Assembly (NCBI RefSeq): GCF_964656455.1
Contig: NC_135716.1
Span: 112,933,744-112,997,743 of the forward strand
Source of the DNA: Halichoerus grypus
Lineage: Eukaryota; Chordata; Mammalia; Carnivora; Phocidae
Length of the DNA: 64,000 nucleotides
Direction of reading: 5' to 3'
This document shows positions 22,541-34,863 of the stretch, piece after piece (position 1 is the stretch's first letter; each line of letters starts with the position of its first letter). The notes under the pieces are model-generated. The model saw only the letters and a list, made by a program, of their open reading frames with translations. It was not told the DNA's origin and did no database searches. Both the position numbers and the translations under genes were made by a program.

Positions 22541-22795
22541 CTAATTAAACTCCCTGGAAATGTTCTGCTTTTGGAAAGCAAAGAAGTCTTCGTTTTTAGC
22601 ATTGTCATTTGACATAGTTTTGAATTGAGTCTGATTCTCATTGGCATCTGTGATCTATGTATACAGTTTCTGGAACAGCCGTTTCCTGGAGAAAATTTTT
22701 TCAAACAGACATTTGGCATCAATGGAATATTTTTTTATCACACTGTCAGTGTTTTTCATAGTATAGTGTTTGACTTCCAGAAGATTCAGGCTGTC
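22541..22795 (-). pseudogene. Unrecognised possible coding remnant
   Basis: On the minus strand, one frame stays open for 84 codons apart from a single TAG (22655-22657), ending at TAG 22541-22543. The translation includes IFSRKRLFQKLYT upstream of the stop and NDNAKNEDFFAFQKQNISRE near the end. It reads like protein rather than low-complexity sequence, but I do not recognise it. It may be a decayed processed pseudogene or transposon ORF, or chance in AT-rich DNA. Its neighbours are a SINE and unassigned DNA, with no promoter seen. Confidence 0.2.
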
Positions 22796-22799
22796 TTAG

Positions 22800-25700
22800 A
22801 GGCTCTGAGAACCCTAGGGTATTAGGTGAATGCCACATCTATTACACTGAGGGCTTGGATCCTGGGGAACTAGAATTCTGAGAACTAGGATGCCTGACCG
22901 AGATTGAACTGTCTGTTTATGCTGGTATAGATACAGGAAGATACCGATAGCATTTTAGCATGGAATTTTTCAACTTCATCCAAACAGCCTGTTAAAAGCC
23001 ACATTCTCTTGTATCTGTAAAATCATAGATTTCAGTGTAAGAATAATATGTTCAAGAAGATATAGTTCTGTGCAGTGGTGTGCTGGTAAATGTTTTAATA
23101 CCTGGTTTTCCAGGCAAGGAGTGTGTGTTGCTGAGGGTGGAGGAGTGGAAGTGGGGGTGATAAGCAGGTGTCTGATTTGTAGCATTTGCCAATTTCTCTG
23201 ATGTAGATACCCCCACCACGGCGAGTTGCAAGCTACCAAAATGAGATCACTGAAGCAGAGTTGGGAAGAGGTGCACAGTTGCCTCTTGCACATGAGGGGT
23301 CCTATGTCAGGTATACAATAAAACACCAAAGTTCAGAAACCTCACTCTGTGTTATTCAATGACAGCCACCATTGTCATTATGAAGTGGAACTTCTTACTC
23401 TCACCTTGTGGCAAATCGTCTAAAAGCACGCCTAACAAACACATGGCTTCTTTGAGAGCTGTGATTTTAAAATCCTACTGAAGACTTTATTATATAACAG
23501 AAGATTCCCCCATGATACTGGTCTTTGTAGTAATATCACCCAGCAAACTGGGTGATATTACTATAAACAGCAAAGGAAATGCTTATAGGTCAACTGAACT
23601 GGTTCTTAGAAGCAGTAAGCACAACCTTCAGAATGGGAAAATCATTTGGAGGCATGTTTATGGTATTTTTGGTGGATTTTAGTATTTTTGGTGTTAAAAA
23701 GACGGTTAACGCACTGAGAAATAGTGTTTACCGTTCAGTTAAAGCCTGGCTGGAAACACATTTCATAGCAGTTCAGAATTTCTCTGTTTGCTTATTTTTC
23801 GAACCAGAACTATTACATTAACATATCAGTTTATGGCCACTACCTCCTTTCTTCATTCCCAGACCTGCACATATTTTTGTAACCCCAGGATACATTTTAT
23901 CTCATATCTTCAGTCTCTCTGTAAAAGACTCTTTGTAAAATAAAATGACACTAACTTACCCAGTGCCAGAATTCCCAAATGCCTCAGGCTCCTGACCATA
24001 AAACAATTCTTGGGTAGGGACTGGAAAATCTAGTTGCTTTAATATTTACTTAAGAATTCCTGCTCTTTGTATTTAAAAGACAAAATTACTTGGCAAAAAC
24101 CCTCCTAAACCTTCAGAGAGAAAGTAAATGGATTCTTAGAACACAGTCATTCCAATCATGGTATGGTTAATATTCGTTCTAAACTGATAATGTTCAGGAA
24201 AACACTTATATTGCTATTTACAGTGAACTTTCACATGCATGTCCTCCCCACTACACAACAGTGAGTAACATTGGTAACATGAAGTGTCACTGTCCAGTTT
24301 CAGAGCCCCTGCTAATAATTAATATGTATTTATTCAACAAGTAGGTGATAGGTGCTTTCTATGGTGAGCCATTGTGGAGTCTGTCAAAATGAATTAAGAC
24401 CAGTCCATTAGTATTTGACTTAAGCTGGGCAGGGTGTAGAAATGCTGACACATATTTAGACTATATGAAATTTTTATTTTCTCTTATCACTGGGAAAGAA
24501 TTTAAATTCAAATAGCTCATCACCATGGTCCTAATAAAATTTCTGTTGTTAGATTTGTTGTTTCTTTTTTTGGCTAATTGTTTAATGTAAATAATAATCA
24601 TAGTTGATGAATACATCAGTAAGTCAGTGAATTTTATATACCACACATCTAAGGTCATTCTCAAGATTTACTTCTTCACTGAATTTTTTTCCTGACAGTA
24701 ACAGTTAATGACAGTGTGATCCCAATCTTAATTACTGAGTTAGCACAGCTGTTCTGCATTGCTATTGGCTAACGAATCAGATTCATTGGCTGGTTCTTAC
24801 AGGGCTGACATAACATGTCACTGACAGTGACAGAGTAGAAGAGGACAGGAAGAAGGATGAAGAGGAAAGCAAACTTTAGTCAATACACTAAGACACACTA
24901 ACACAACATCACAATTTGTGCCCAAGGAAGAAATGAAAAAAACATACAGAGGTCCTCCTGATCATGAGGGAGATCTTAATAAATTAAATATTAAGTTGGG
25001 GTGGGCCGGGGGAAAGCATCAGAAGGTAGGTAGAAATACAGAAGTAAATTGGGTGTTTCCACCATGTACCAATCCATTTATTTCTTATTCACAATATAAT
25101 TAGGTGGAACCATGTGAAATTGCTGATATTCAGCCATTTTTGACCTACAGAAATGGTCGTGGGTGTAGTTCAACTTAATAAAACTACAAATTACCGGAAA
25201 CAAGGTAAATTTGTAAAATACATAGAAAAGCACACTAAATTATCCCATTGCTTCTAATAGTAGGGAACTAGAAAAACAATAACCCAGAAAAAGTTTTTTT
25301 TTAAATGCTGTAGTCAACTCCTTAACTTCAAATACCTATGGACTTTTAATCCAAAATACTCTCCATATACTTGGGGAAGATTTGAGAAAACTACACGTTT
25401 GCAGGGGTTTTTTTTGGAAAAAAAGTAAGCTAGTTAAGCAGACGTTTTTTGTCAGCTCCAAAGGAATGTAACACCAAGCAGTGTTTTTCAACTTTTAAGA
25501 ATCTGGAGGATGGCAACTTTAGAAAAGATCAACAACAGTCACATGCTGGTGAGTATTAGCCAGTCTTTCTGCAGTGACCATGCAAAATTTCCTCAGCTTT
25601 GGAGTCTCCCATCCATAATGTAACTTTGACCTGTGTTGCTGTTCACAGGTCCTCCACCACCCTATAGCAGGAGAGTCAATGGGGGTCTTCAAGCAAGCAT

Positions 25701-25855
25701 TTGGGCCTGGTTGTGTCAGCCTTGCCCTGACCCATCCCCTGGGCACAAGTGGGATGTGGACTCTGAAGAGAACCACTGGGCGTGTTATTCCTGCCACTTC
25801 TCATCCATGGTTTCTGGGTCATTTGAGACCAGCTTTTTGTGTTTGCTAACAGATC
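22800..25855. other. Intergenic, nothing recognised except a hairpin
   Basis: No gene and no carnivore SINE across about 3 kb. A near-perfect 20-bp-stem hairpin lies at 23524-23567. Old transposon pieces are possible near 25,110-25,180 and 25,440-25,640 but cannot be named. Confidence 0.45.
23524..23567. repeat. Short hairpin, 20-bp stem, 4-base loop
   Basis: Arms TTTGTAGTAATATCACCCAG and CTGGGTGATATTACTATAAA surround the loop CAAA. The inner 16 pairs are perfect. One G-T pair lies at the outer side and three more matches beyond it. Confidence 0.92.
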
Positions 25856-26410
25856 TTAATATATATGTATATATGTTAATATATACATTTTTATATGTAT
25901 ATAAAATACTTTATATATATATGTATATATAATGGAATATCATCTAACCTTAAAAAGGAGATCCTGCCATTTGCAGCAAGACGGATGAACCTGGAGGACA
26001 TTATGCCAAGCGAAATAAGCCAGACACAGAAAGAAAAATACTGCATGATCTTATTACATGCGGAGCCTAAAAAAGGTTGGATACATAGAAGTAGAAAGTG
26101 GATTGGTGGTTACCAAGTGGGGAAAATAGGGAGATGTTGGTTAAAGGGTACAAAATTGCAGTCCTGTAGGATCAATAAGTCTGGAAAGCTAATGTACAAC
26201 GTGATGACTATAGCTAGTAATACTGTATAGAATACTGGAAATTTGCTCAGAAAATAGATTTCAGGTGCTCTGACCACGAAAAAAAGGTAACTATATATAG
26301 AGATGGATATGTTAATTAGCTTGACTCTAGTAATCATGTCACTATGTATATGTATGTCAAAACACCAAGTTGTACACCTTAAATATATACAATTTTTATT
26401 AAATGATAAA
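25856..26410 (+). mobile_element. 5'-truncated L1 3' UTR with AT microsatellite
   Basis: A (TATATG)-rich stretch at 25,856-25,932 precedes L1 3' landmarks: CTGCCATTTGCAGCAAGACG, GAACCTGGAGGACATTATGC, GCGAAATAAGCCAGACACAG, GATTGGTGGTTACCAAG and GTTGTACACCTTAAATATA. It shares this block with 31,630-32,060. Confidence 0.85.
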
Positions 26411-26930
26411 ACAGTAACATTGTTTTTAGCCTTGAAACTACAATTTGAGCAGGGCTCAGTTGGGGAATACTCAGCCCTCTCCTACTTACTGTTAACTAGG
26501 GCTGCTCAATGGCAAATCTGCTGAAAACTCATTCACTCATATGTCTGGTGGTTAATACTAGCTGTCAGCTTGGACTTTAGCTGGGCTGTTGTCTTGAACA
26601 TCATCATGTGGCCCCTCCATATGTTCTGGGCATTCTTCCAAAATGGTGATTATCACCATTTATCACTCATTCCAAAAATAAGTGTCTCAAGAAAAAGCTG
26701 GATGGGAACAGCATCACCTTTTCTTACTCTGCAGCTTAGCAGTAGCCTGAAAATAGCCCACATTCTAGGTACCTTCGGGAGCAGAGTGGACTCTATTCAC
26801 AAAGAATTGTCATTATGTGAACTGTCTGGTGGCTTTGTGGAAAAACAGAAGTTTTACATATATTACCTGACTCAAAACTCATCCAGTGCTACAGATGCTA
26901 TACAGATGGTATTTGTTGAGATATTTACAG
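26411..26930. other. Old unassigned interspersed repeat
   Basis: Phrases such as GGCTCAGTTGGGGAATACTC and GTGGCCCCTCCATATGTTCT resemble a common old mammalian repeat, also suggested at 42,310-42,800. I cannot assign its family. The 130-codon open frame across it is not gene-like. Confidence 0.35.
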
Positions 26931-27611
26931 GGAGACATTTTAGTTGCTGCTGCAAGGGGTAATAAGTTGGGGCAAACAGTATCTTGATGAAAAAGCTTGG
27001 GAGAAAAGACTGGGGAATGCAGTGTCCATAAGGGCTTAGAAAAGCTCTTGACATGGAAATCTAGAAGGCCACACAAATGCACAGCGTTGTGTGCATGCGC
27101 AAGGAGACCCAAGAAGCTCCCTAAGCGATCACTTCTGGCTGACCTTGAGGCTCTGCACAAGCAGAAAGAAGGCTAACACAGAGTGTAAACTGCCTGATTG
27201 TGTGCTGTAAGTATGCCTCAACACACATTCAAAGCCCCTTGGCAAAAGCCAATATTCTATGGGTTCCAGGCATTTAAGGAAGTCTCTATACAATTATTAG
27301 CTGACCACTAAGCCAACCAAGCAGAAACTGCAGTGGCCACACATAGGAAATGATACAGTTTTATGGGATTAGTTCAGAAAAGTCACTAAACAAGAGACCC
27401 TAATGGGAGAGAGAAAGAAACTAATTTCCAGACTTGCCACATTATAATAGTCAATATATCCAGTTTTCTAAAAACAATGAGGCATACTATGAAACAAAGT
27501 ATGACTCCTCAAAAAAAATTTTTTTTTAACTAATAGTGTCTAGAAAAAGCCCAGGTATTGGACTTTGTAGACAAAAACCTCAAATCAACTACTTTAAATA
27601 TGTTCAAAGGA

Positions 27612-27774
27612 GGGGCGCCGGGTGACTCAGTTAAGTGTCTGCCTTCAGCTCAGGTCATGATCCCAGGGTCCTGGGATCAAGTCCCGCATCGGGCTTTCTG
27701 CTCAGTGGAGAGTCTGCTTCTTGTCTCCCTCTGCTGCTCTCTCTCTCTCTCAAATAAAATCTTTTTTAAAAATA
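27612..27774 (+). mobile_element. Carnivore tRNA-Lys SINE within L1
   Basis: GGGGCGCCGGGTGACTCAG head (short deletion in the A-box region), shortened CT body, AAATAAAATC tail. Duplication ATGTTCAAAGGA / ATGTTTTCAAAGGA. Inserted in the old L1 ORF1 region. Confidence 0.94.
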
Positions 27775-28160
27775 ATAAATGTTTTCAAAGGAAATCCCAT
27801 TTAGATAACTAAAGAAAATATCAGAATGATGTCTCACAAATAGAGACTATTAATACATAGAAATGATAAGTAAACATGGAAATTTTGAAGTTGGAGAGTA
27901 TAATAACTGAAATTAAAAATGCACTTGGATGGCTCAACAGATTTGAGCTAGAAGAATGAATCAAAGATTCAAGAGAAATCAGTAATAGAAGGAAAATTGG
28001 GAAATTCACAAATGCAGAAATAAACACATTTCTAAATAACCAATGGGTCAAGCAAAATTGTAAGGGAAATAAAATACTTTGAGATAAACAAATGAAATCA
28101 CATTATAAAAAAATTTAAAGGATGCAACAAAAGCAGTAAGTAGTAAGAGGTTAGTATATA

Positions 28161-28245
28161 GGGGCACCTAGCTGGCTCAGTCAGAACATGTGACTCTTGA
28201 TCGCAGGGTCATGAATTCAAGCCCCATGTTGGGTGTAAAGTTTAT
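28161..28245 (+). mobile_element. Short old-type tRNA SINE fragment
   Basis: GGGGCACCTAGCTGGCTCAG head, GATCGCAGGGTCATGAATTC, CCCCATGTTGGGTGTAAAG end, with no CT body. A run of nine G follows at 28257-28265. Confidence 0.85.
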
Positions 28246-28356
28246 GTGTATATATTGGGGGGGGGCAAACATAAAGGTGTCCATGCTTACAGCTTACATT
28301 ATAAAAGAAGGAAGATCTCAAATCAATAACCTAACCTATCTTAAACTAGAAAGAGA

Positions 28357-28522
28357 GGCCCCTAGGTGGTTCCATCAGTTAAACATCTACCTTTCGCTCA
28401 GGTCATGATCTCAGCGTCCTGGAATTGAGCCCTACATCAAGCTCCCTCCTCAGTGGGGAGTCTGCTTCTGCCTCTGCCACTCCCCCTGCTTGTCAAATAA
28501 ATAAATAAAATTTTAAAAATTA
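28357..28522 (+). mobile_element. Carnivore tRNA-Lys SINE within L1
   Basis: GGCCCCTAGGTGGTTCCATC head, GATCTCAGCGTCCTGG, short body, AAATAAATAAATAAAATT tail. Duplication TAAACTAGAAAGAG / GAAACTAGAAAAAG. Confidence 0.93.
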
Positions 28523-29339
28523 AGAAACTAGAAAAAGGAAACTAAACCCAGAACAGGCATAAGAAAGGAAATAAGATAATAGATGATAAAAATACAATAG
28601 AAACAATCAACATAACTAAAAGATCCTTGACAAAAGTCAGCAAACTTGACAAAACTCTACATAGATCAAGAAAAAAGGCTCAAATTACTAAAATCAGAAA
28701 TGAAAGAGAGGACATTACTACTGACTTTACAGAAAAAAGAATTATGGGGTGGTACTAGCAATTATGTGCCAACCAATTAGATAACTAGATGAAATGGATA
28801 AATTCCTAGAAACACAAACAACCAAAACTGATTCAAAAGAAATAGAACACTTGAATAGAACTATACAAGAAAAGAGATTGAGTTAGTAATTTAAAAAAAA
28901 ACTTCCAATACAGAAAAGCCCAGGACTAGATAGCTTCACTGGTGAATTCTTCCAAACATTTAAAGAACAACTAACATCAATCCTCAAAACTCTTCCAAAA
29001 AATAAAATAGGAGAGAACATGTCATAACTCAATCTAATAGCCCAGTGTTACCCTGAAACCAAGACCAAAGACATCAAGGAAAGGAAAACTATAGACCAAA
29101 TCTCTTATGAATATAGATGCAAAAATCAACAAAATACTTGCAAAACTAATCCAGCAGCACAGAAAAGTATTACCAACCGGAATTTATCCCAGGAATGGAA
29201 AGTTGTTTCAAAATTTGAAAATCTATGTATTACACCATATTAATAGAATAAAGGGGGGGGGGAACCCATCATTTCAATAGGTGCAGAAAAGAGCATTTGG
29301 CAAAATCCCAACATCCTTCTATATAATATATGTAAATTG

Positions 29340-32103
29340 TGACAATAAGAATATATAGTGGGGGGAGGAGAGGTAAAAGTTTTTATATGCAAGTGAAGTG
29401 ATAAGCTTAAAATAGACTTAAATATATTTCATGTAAATTCCAGGGTAACTATGAAGAAGATACCTATAGAAGTTACACAAGAAATCAAAGTCTTTCAATT
29501 CAAAAAGAACATGAAGACAACAGAAAAAAAAAGGATAAAAGAACTACAAGACAGAATGTTTAACAAAATGGCAAAAGTCCTTCTCTATCAATAATTACTT
29601 TAAATGTAAATGGATTAAACTTCCAACCAAAAGACAGAGTGACTGGATAGAAAACCTGGATCAACTATATGTTGTTTACAAGAAACTCACTTTAGGACAC
29701 ACATAAGCTTAAAGTGAAGGGATGAAAAAAGATTAACCCTTAGCTAGAGTAAGAAAAAAAGAAGACTCAAGTAAAATCAGAAATGAAAGGAGAAGACATC
29801 ACAGTGGAGGTCTCAGAAGTAAAAAGAGATTATTATAAACATATGTCAGTAAGTTGGATATCCTAGAAACAATGGATACATTCTTAGAAATATACAACCT
29901 GTCAAGCCTGGGTCAAGAAAAAATAGCCTGAACGACAAATAACAAATATGGAGATTGAACCAGTAATCAAAAACCTACCATAGAAGAAAACCCCAGGAGC
30001 TTTACAGGTGAATTCTAACAAACATTCAAAGAATTAATACCAATTTTTTTTAAACTCTTAACAAAAAATAGAAGAAAGAACTGTTCCAAACTTATTTTAT
30101 GAAGCCAGCATCACAGTGATATCAAAGCCAGACAAAAACACCACAAGAAAAGAAAATTATAGGTCAATACCTCTAATGAATATAGATGCAAAAATAACAA
30201 AATCTAGCAAATTGAATTCAGTAGCACATTAAAAGGATCACACACCATGATCAAGGGGGATTTATCCCTGGGATATGAGGATGGTTCAACTTAACAAACC
30301 AATAAATGTGATACAGCACATAAACAGAATGAAAGGTAAAACCCAAATCATCTCAGTAGATGCAGAAAAAGCAAGAAGAACAAAGTTGGAGGTATCATAC
30401 CCCCGGATTTCATAATATATTACAAGCTACAGTAATCAGAACAGTTTGGTATTGGCATAAAAACAGACATATAGGCAACGGGAAGAGAATAGAGAGCCCA
30501 GAAATAAGTCCACACATTTATGGTCAACTAGTCTTCAACAAGGGTGCCAAGTATGCACAATGGGGAAAGGAAGGTCTCTTGAATAAATGGTGTTGGAAAA
30601 AAAAAAAAAATATCCACATGCAGAAGAATGGAATTGGACATCTCACACCATATACAAAAATCAACTCAATGGATTAAAGTCTTTAAGGCCTGAAACTATA
30701 AAAAAAAAAAGATAACCTAGGTAAAATGCTTCTTGCCATTGATCTTGGCTATAAAACACCAAAAACACTGGCAACAAAAGCAAAAATAGGTAAGTGGGAT
30801 TGCATCTAACTAAAATGCTGCAGAGCAAAGGATACAACAGAGTGAAAAAGCAGCCTGTAGAGTAGGAGAAAGTATTTGCAAACCATGTATCTGATAAGGG
30901 TTCAGTGAGGAACTTATATAACTTCATGGAAAACAAAAACTATTGTTTTTAAAATGGGCAAAGGACCTGAATAGATATGTCTCAAAAGACATATGAACAT
31001 ACAAATGGCCCAAAGGTACATGAAAAGATGCTCAACATCCCTGATCAGCAGGAAGTGCAAATCAAAACCACACTGAGATTAGAATGGCTGTTACCAAAAA
31101 GACAAGAGATAACAAATGTTGGTGAAGATGTGGAGAAAAGGGAATCCTTGTATACTGTTGGTGGGAATGTAAATTGGTATAGCCATTATGGAAAACGATA
31201 TGGATGTTCCTTTAAAAATTAAAAAATAGGGGCACCTGGGTGGCTCAGTCGTTAAGCTTCTGCCTTCGGCTCAGGTCATGATCCCAGGGTTCTGGGATCG
31301 AGCCCTGCATCGGGCTCCCTGCTCAGTGGGGAGCCTGCTTCTCCCTCTCCCCCTGCTTGTGTTTCCCTCTCTATGTGTCTCTCTCTCTGTCAAATAAATA
31401 AAATCTTTTTTTAAAAAATTAAAAAATAGATCTACCATATGATTCAGCAACTCATCTTCTGGGTATATATCCAAAGGAAATGAAATCAGTATCACAAAGA
31501 TATCAGCAATTCCATGTTCACTGCAGCATTATTCACAATTGCCATGATATGGAAACATAAGTGTCAACAGATAAATGGTTAAAGAAAATGTCACACACAC
31601 ACACTAGAATATTATTCAGCCTTAAAATAAAAAGAGGAAATCCTGCCATTTGCAACAACATAGATGAACCTGGAGGACGTTATGTCAAGTGAAATAAGCC
31701 AGACACAGAAAGATAAATACAGCATGATTTCTTGTATGTGAAATCTAAAACTCATAGAAGCAGAGAATAGAACGATGGTTGCCTGAGGGTAGCATAGTGG
31801 GGAAGTGGGGGAAATGGGGAAATGGTACAGTTTCAGTTATTTAAGATGAATGAGTTCTAAAGTTCTAATGTATAGCATGGTGACTACAGTCAATAATACT
31901 GTATTGTATACTTGAAATTTGCTAATATAGTAAATCTTAGATGTTCTCACCACACACACAAATGGCAACTAGAATATGCTAATTAGTGTGATTGTGATAA
32001 TTTAACAGTGTGTACCTACATCAAAACATCAAATTATACACTTTGAATATATACAGTTTTTGTGTGATGATTATCCCTCAGTAAAGCCAAAAGAAACAAA
32101 AAA
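29340..32103 (+). mobile_element. Second old L1 nested inside the first
   Basis: Begins with sequence just upstream of ORF2, then ORF2 start-like DNA (ACAAAATGGCAAAAGTCC, CAATAATTACTTTAAATG, ACAAGAAACTCACTTTAGGA). It has an internal deletion near 29,740, then reverse-transcriptase (AGCCAGCATCACAGTGATAT), the C-terminal ORF2 region and a long 3' UTR ending in CAGTAAAGCCAAAAGAAAC. A SINE interrupts it at 31229-31413. The outer L1 stops just before (ATTTGGCAAAATCCCAACAT) and resumes just after (TTATGATAAAAAACATTCAA) at the neighbouring ORF2 position, so this copy inserted into it. Confidence 0.85.
31229..31413 (+). mobile_element. Young carnivore tRNA-Lys SINE in nested L1
   Basis: Near-consensus head and body. 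Perfect 15-base duplication AAAAATTAAAAAATA (31214-31228 and 31414-31428). Third layer of the stack. Confidence 0.96.
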
Positions 32104-33655
32104 AGTCCTTTTATGATAAAAAACATTCAACAAACAAGGAATATAAGAAAACTTCCTCAATCTGATAAAAGACGTCTATGAAAAATCCACAGCTATCATC
32201 ATACAGAATATATGCAGAAAAGACTGAAGGTTTTGCCCTTAAGATCAGAAATAAGACAAGGATGTTTACTTGCTCTCAAAACTTCTATTCAACATTGTAC
32301 TGGAGGTTTTAGCCAGAATAATTAGTGAAGAAAAATAAAGATACTCATATTGGGGGAAAAAGGAAGCAAAATGATCTCTCTTTGCAGATGGCATGATCTT
32401 ATACATTTGGAAAACCTTAAACCCTTGACATGCATGCCAAGACCATTCAATGGGGGAAAGAATAGTCTTTTCAACAAATGGTAGTGGGACAATTAGGTAT
32501 CTTCATGCAAAAGAATGAATTTAGACCACCGCCTCACACCATATACAAAAATTAACTCAAAATGGATCAACAACCAAAATGTTTTCAGAGCTAAACCAAA
32601 AAAATCTTAGAAAAAACGCAGGTATAAATCTTGGTGACACTGGATTAGGCAACAGTTTTTTAGACATAACAAAACATAAGCAACAAAAGAAAAAACATAA
32701 ATTGGACCTCAATGAATTAAAAGCTTTTGAATCAAAGGACACTATCAAGAAAGTGAAAAGACAACCTACAGAGTGGGAGAAAATGTTTGCAAATCATGTA
32801 TCTCATAAGGATCTAGTATCCAAAATATATAAAGTTCCCTTACACTTCAATAATAACCCAATTTAGAAACAGGCAAAAAATTTGAGTAGATATTTCTCCA
32901 AAGATTTTTAAATGGCCAATAAGCACATTAAAAGATGCTCAACATCATCAGTCATTAGGGAAATGCAAACCAAAACCACAGTGAGATACCACTTCACACC
33001 CACTAAGATGGCTGTAATAAAAGACCATAAAATGTGTTGGTAAGGATGTGGAGAAGTTGGAACCTTTATATATCACTGGTGGGATTGTAAAATGGGTATG
33101 GCCACTTTGGAAAACAGTTTGGCAGTTCCTCAAAAATGAGGAATTGAAAACATGTTCACACAAAAATTTGCACATTAATTTTTATAGTAGCACTATTCAT
33201 AATAGCCAAAAAGTAGAAGCAACCCAAATATCCACCAACTGATGAATGGATAAACAAAATGTGGTATATCTGTACAATAAAATAATACCCATAAGAACAA
33301 AGGAAATACTAACACATGCTTAAGCGTGGATGTATCTTGAAAACATGATGCTAATGAAAGAAGCCAGACATAAAAGGCCAAATATTGCATGATTCCCTGT
33401 ATGAAATCTGCAGAATAGGCAAATCCATAGAGACAGAAAGTAGATTGGTGGCTGCCAGGGAATTGAGGGGAGGGGCTGTGCAGAAGGAAGAACGGGAAAT
33501 GGGAGTGACTGCTAATAGATACGGAGGTTCTTTTAGATGTGACAGAAATGTTCTCGAATTACTGTGAATATACTAAAATCCACTGAATTGTAAACTTTAA
33601 AATGGTGAATTTTATGTATGTGAACTATATTTCCATAAATAAATTACAAAATAAG
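32104..33655 (+). mobile_element. Old L1, 3' segment of the outer element
   Basis: Resumes ORF2 (CAAGGATGTTTACTTGCTCT, TTTTAGCCAGAATAATTAG), with a further deletion near 32,425. It continues through the C-terminal ORF2 region (GACCATTCAATGGGGGAAAG, AAAGACAACCTACAGAGTGG) to the 3' UTR end (GTGAATTTTATGTATGTGAA). An open 95-codon frame at 32,579-32,866 is a relic of the ORF2 C-terminus. Confidence 0.82.
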
Positions 33656-33660
33656 AGATG

Positions 33661-33745
33661 AAAAGGGAGTCACTAAATCCAGCCCCATTCAAGGAGATGG
33701 GAATAAGACTCCACCTTTTGATGGGAGGGAGTGTCAAAGAATTTG
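33661..33745. repeat. Short fragment of unassigned old repeat
   Basis: CCCCATTCAAGGAGATGGGA and CTCCACCTTTTGATGGGAGG are phrases I associate with the end of the same old family suggested at 42,310. Too short to name. Confidence 0.35.
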
Positions 33746-33749
33746 TTCA

Positions 33750-34645
33750 GCAAATGTTTCCAAACCACACATACTATACATTCATCAAAATGGCTAAAAT
33801 TAAAGACTGGCAATAAATGTTGGCCAAGAGCAACCGAAACTCTCACTGTTGGTGAGAATGTAAAATGATACAAACACTTTGGAAAACATGTTGGTAGTTT
33901 CTTATAAAATTAAATATATGCTGGGCGCCTGGGTGGCTCAGTTGGTTAAGAAACTGCCTTCGGCTCAGGTCATGATCCTGGAGTCCCAGGATCGAGTCCC
34001 ACATCGGGCTCCCTGCTCAGCAGGGAGTCTGCTTCTCCCTCTGACCCTCCCCCTTCTAATGCTCTCATTCTCTCCCTCTCAAATAAATAAAATCTTTTTA
34101 AAAAATTAAGTATATCCTTACTATGACCCATGACATACTTAACGTGACAATCACATCCCTGGGTATTTATTCAAGAGAAAAACCTATATCCACACAAAGG
34201 CTTGTACATAAGTATGTATAGCAGCTTTATGCATTATAAACCAAAGCTGGAAATAACACTATTGAATAAACTGGGGTTTATCCAAACAATGGAATACTGC
34301 TCAGCAATAAAAAAGAGTGAACTACTGATACATGCATAAACACAAGTAAACTTCAAAAACAAGCTGAGTGAAAGAAGCCAGACACAAAAAAGAAAATAAG
34401 GTATTGTTCCAGTTTATATGAAACTATAGAAAATACAAATCTAACATATAGTGACTGAAGGCAGGTTGGTGGTTGCTTGGGTTGGAGGTGGGACACTTTG
34501 ACTTCAAAGGGACACAAGGAAACTTTTGGGGTGATTAAATTCCTGTATCTTGATTGTGGTAGTGGTTACACAAAATGGTCAAAATATATAGAAATGCACA
34601 CTTAAATGGATATATTTCATTCTATATAAATTACCTCTTAAAAAA
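33750..34645 (+). mobile_element. Third L1 3' region, old
   Basis: L1 3' landmarks ACTCTCACTGTTGGTGAGAA, ATGGAATACTGCTCAGCAAT, AGTGAAAGAAGCCAGACAC and GATTGTGGTAGTGGTTACAC. Interrupted by a SINE at 33923-34101. Different in sequence from the two L1 copies just upstream. Confidence 0.8.
33923..34101 (+). mobile_element. Carnivore tRNA-Lys SINE, 'GACCCTCCCCC' subtype
   Basis: Head GGGCGCCTGGGTGGCTCAG, GATCCTGGAGTCCCAGGATC, then CTCTGACCCTCCCCCTTCT in place of the CCCACTCCCCCTG block. Tail AAATAAATAAAATC. Duplication AAAATTAAATATAT / AAAATTAAGTATAT. Confidence 0.95.
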
Positions 34646-34654
34646 GTTAGGCAA

Positions 34655-34863
34655 GGGGCGCCTGGGTGGCTCAGTTGGTTAAGCGACTGCCTTCGGCTCA
34701 GGTCATGATCCTGGAGTCCCTGGATCGAGTCCCGCATCGGGCTCCCTTCTCAGCAGGGAGCCTGCTTCTCCCTCTGACCCTCCCCCCTCTCATGTGCTCT
34801 CTCTCTCTCTCATTCTCTCTGTCTCAAATAAATAAATAAAATCTTTAAAAAAAAAAAAAAAAA
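34655..34863 (+). mobile_element. Young SINE of the same subtype with 23-A tract
   Basis: GATCCTGGAGTCCCTGGATC and CTGACCCTCCCCCCTCTCAT diagnostics. A23 run at 34847-34869. Perfect duplication AAAAAAGTTAGGCAA on both sides. Likely recent. Confidence 0.96.

Larger units (their letters stand above)
26935..29335 (+). mobile_element. Old L1, 5' segment (5' UTR/ORF1/ORF2), internally deleted
   Basis: Starts with L1 5' sequence (AAAGCTCTTGACATGGAAAT, CAAGGAGACCCAAGAAGCTC). It runs through ORF1-like sequence (TCCAGACTTGCCACATTATA, AAAGCCCAGGTATTGGACTT, GAATGATGTCTCACAAATAG), then jumps near 27,970 directly into ORF2 endonuclease-side sequence (GTAATAGAAGGAAAATTGG, ACCAATGGGTCAAG). It continues into reverse-transcriptase sequence (AGCCCAGGACTAGATAGCTT). 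The jump implies a deletion of a large ORF1/ORF2 segment. All frames are broken. The element stops near 29,335 and resumes at 32,104. Confidence 0.8.

Noticed and set aside
26570..26962. 130-codon open frame
   Set aside because: It lies mostly across an old interspersed repeat and the 5' end of an L1, with no recognisable domain.
32579..32866. 95-codon lysine-rich open frame
   Set aside because: It is the decayed C-terminal part of L1 ORF2 in the old outer L1, not a host gene.
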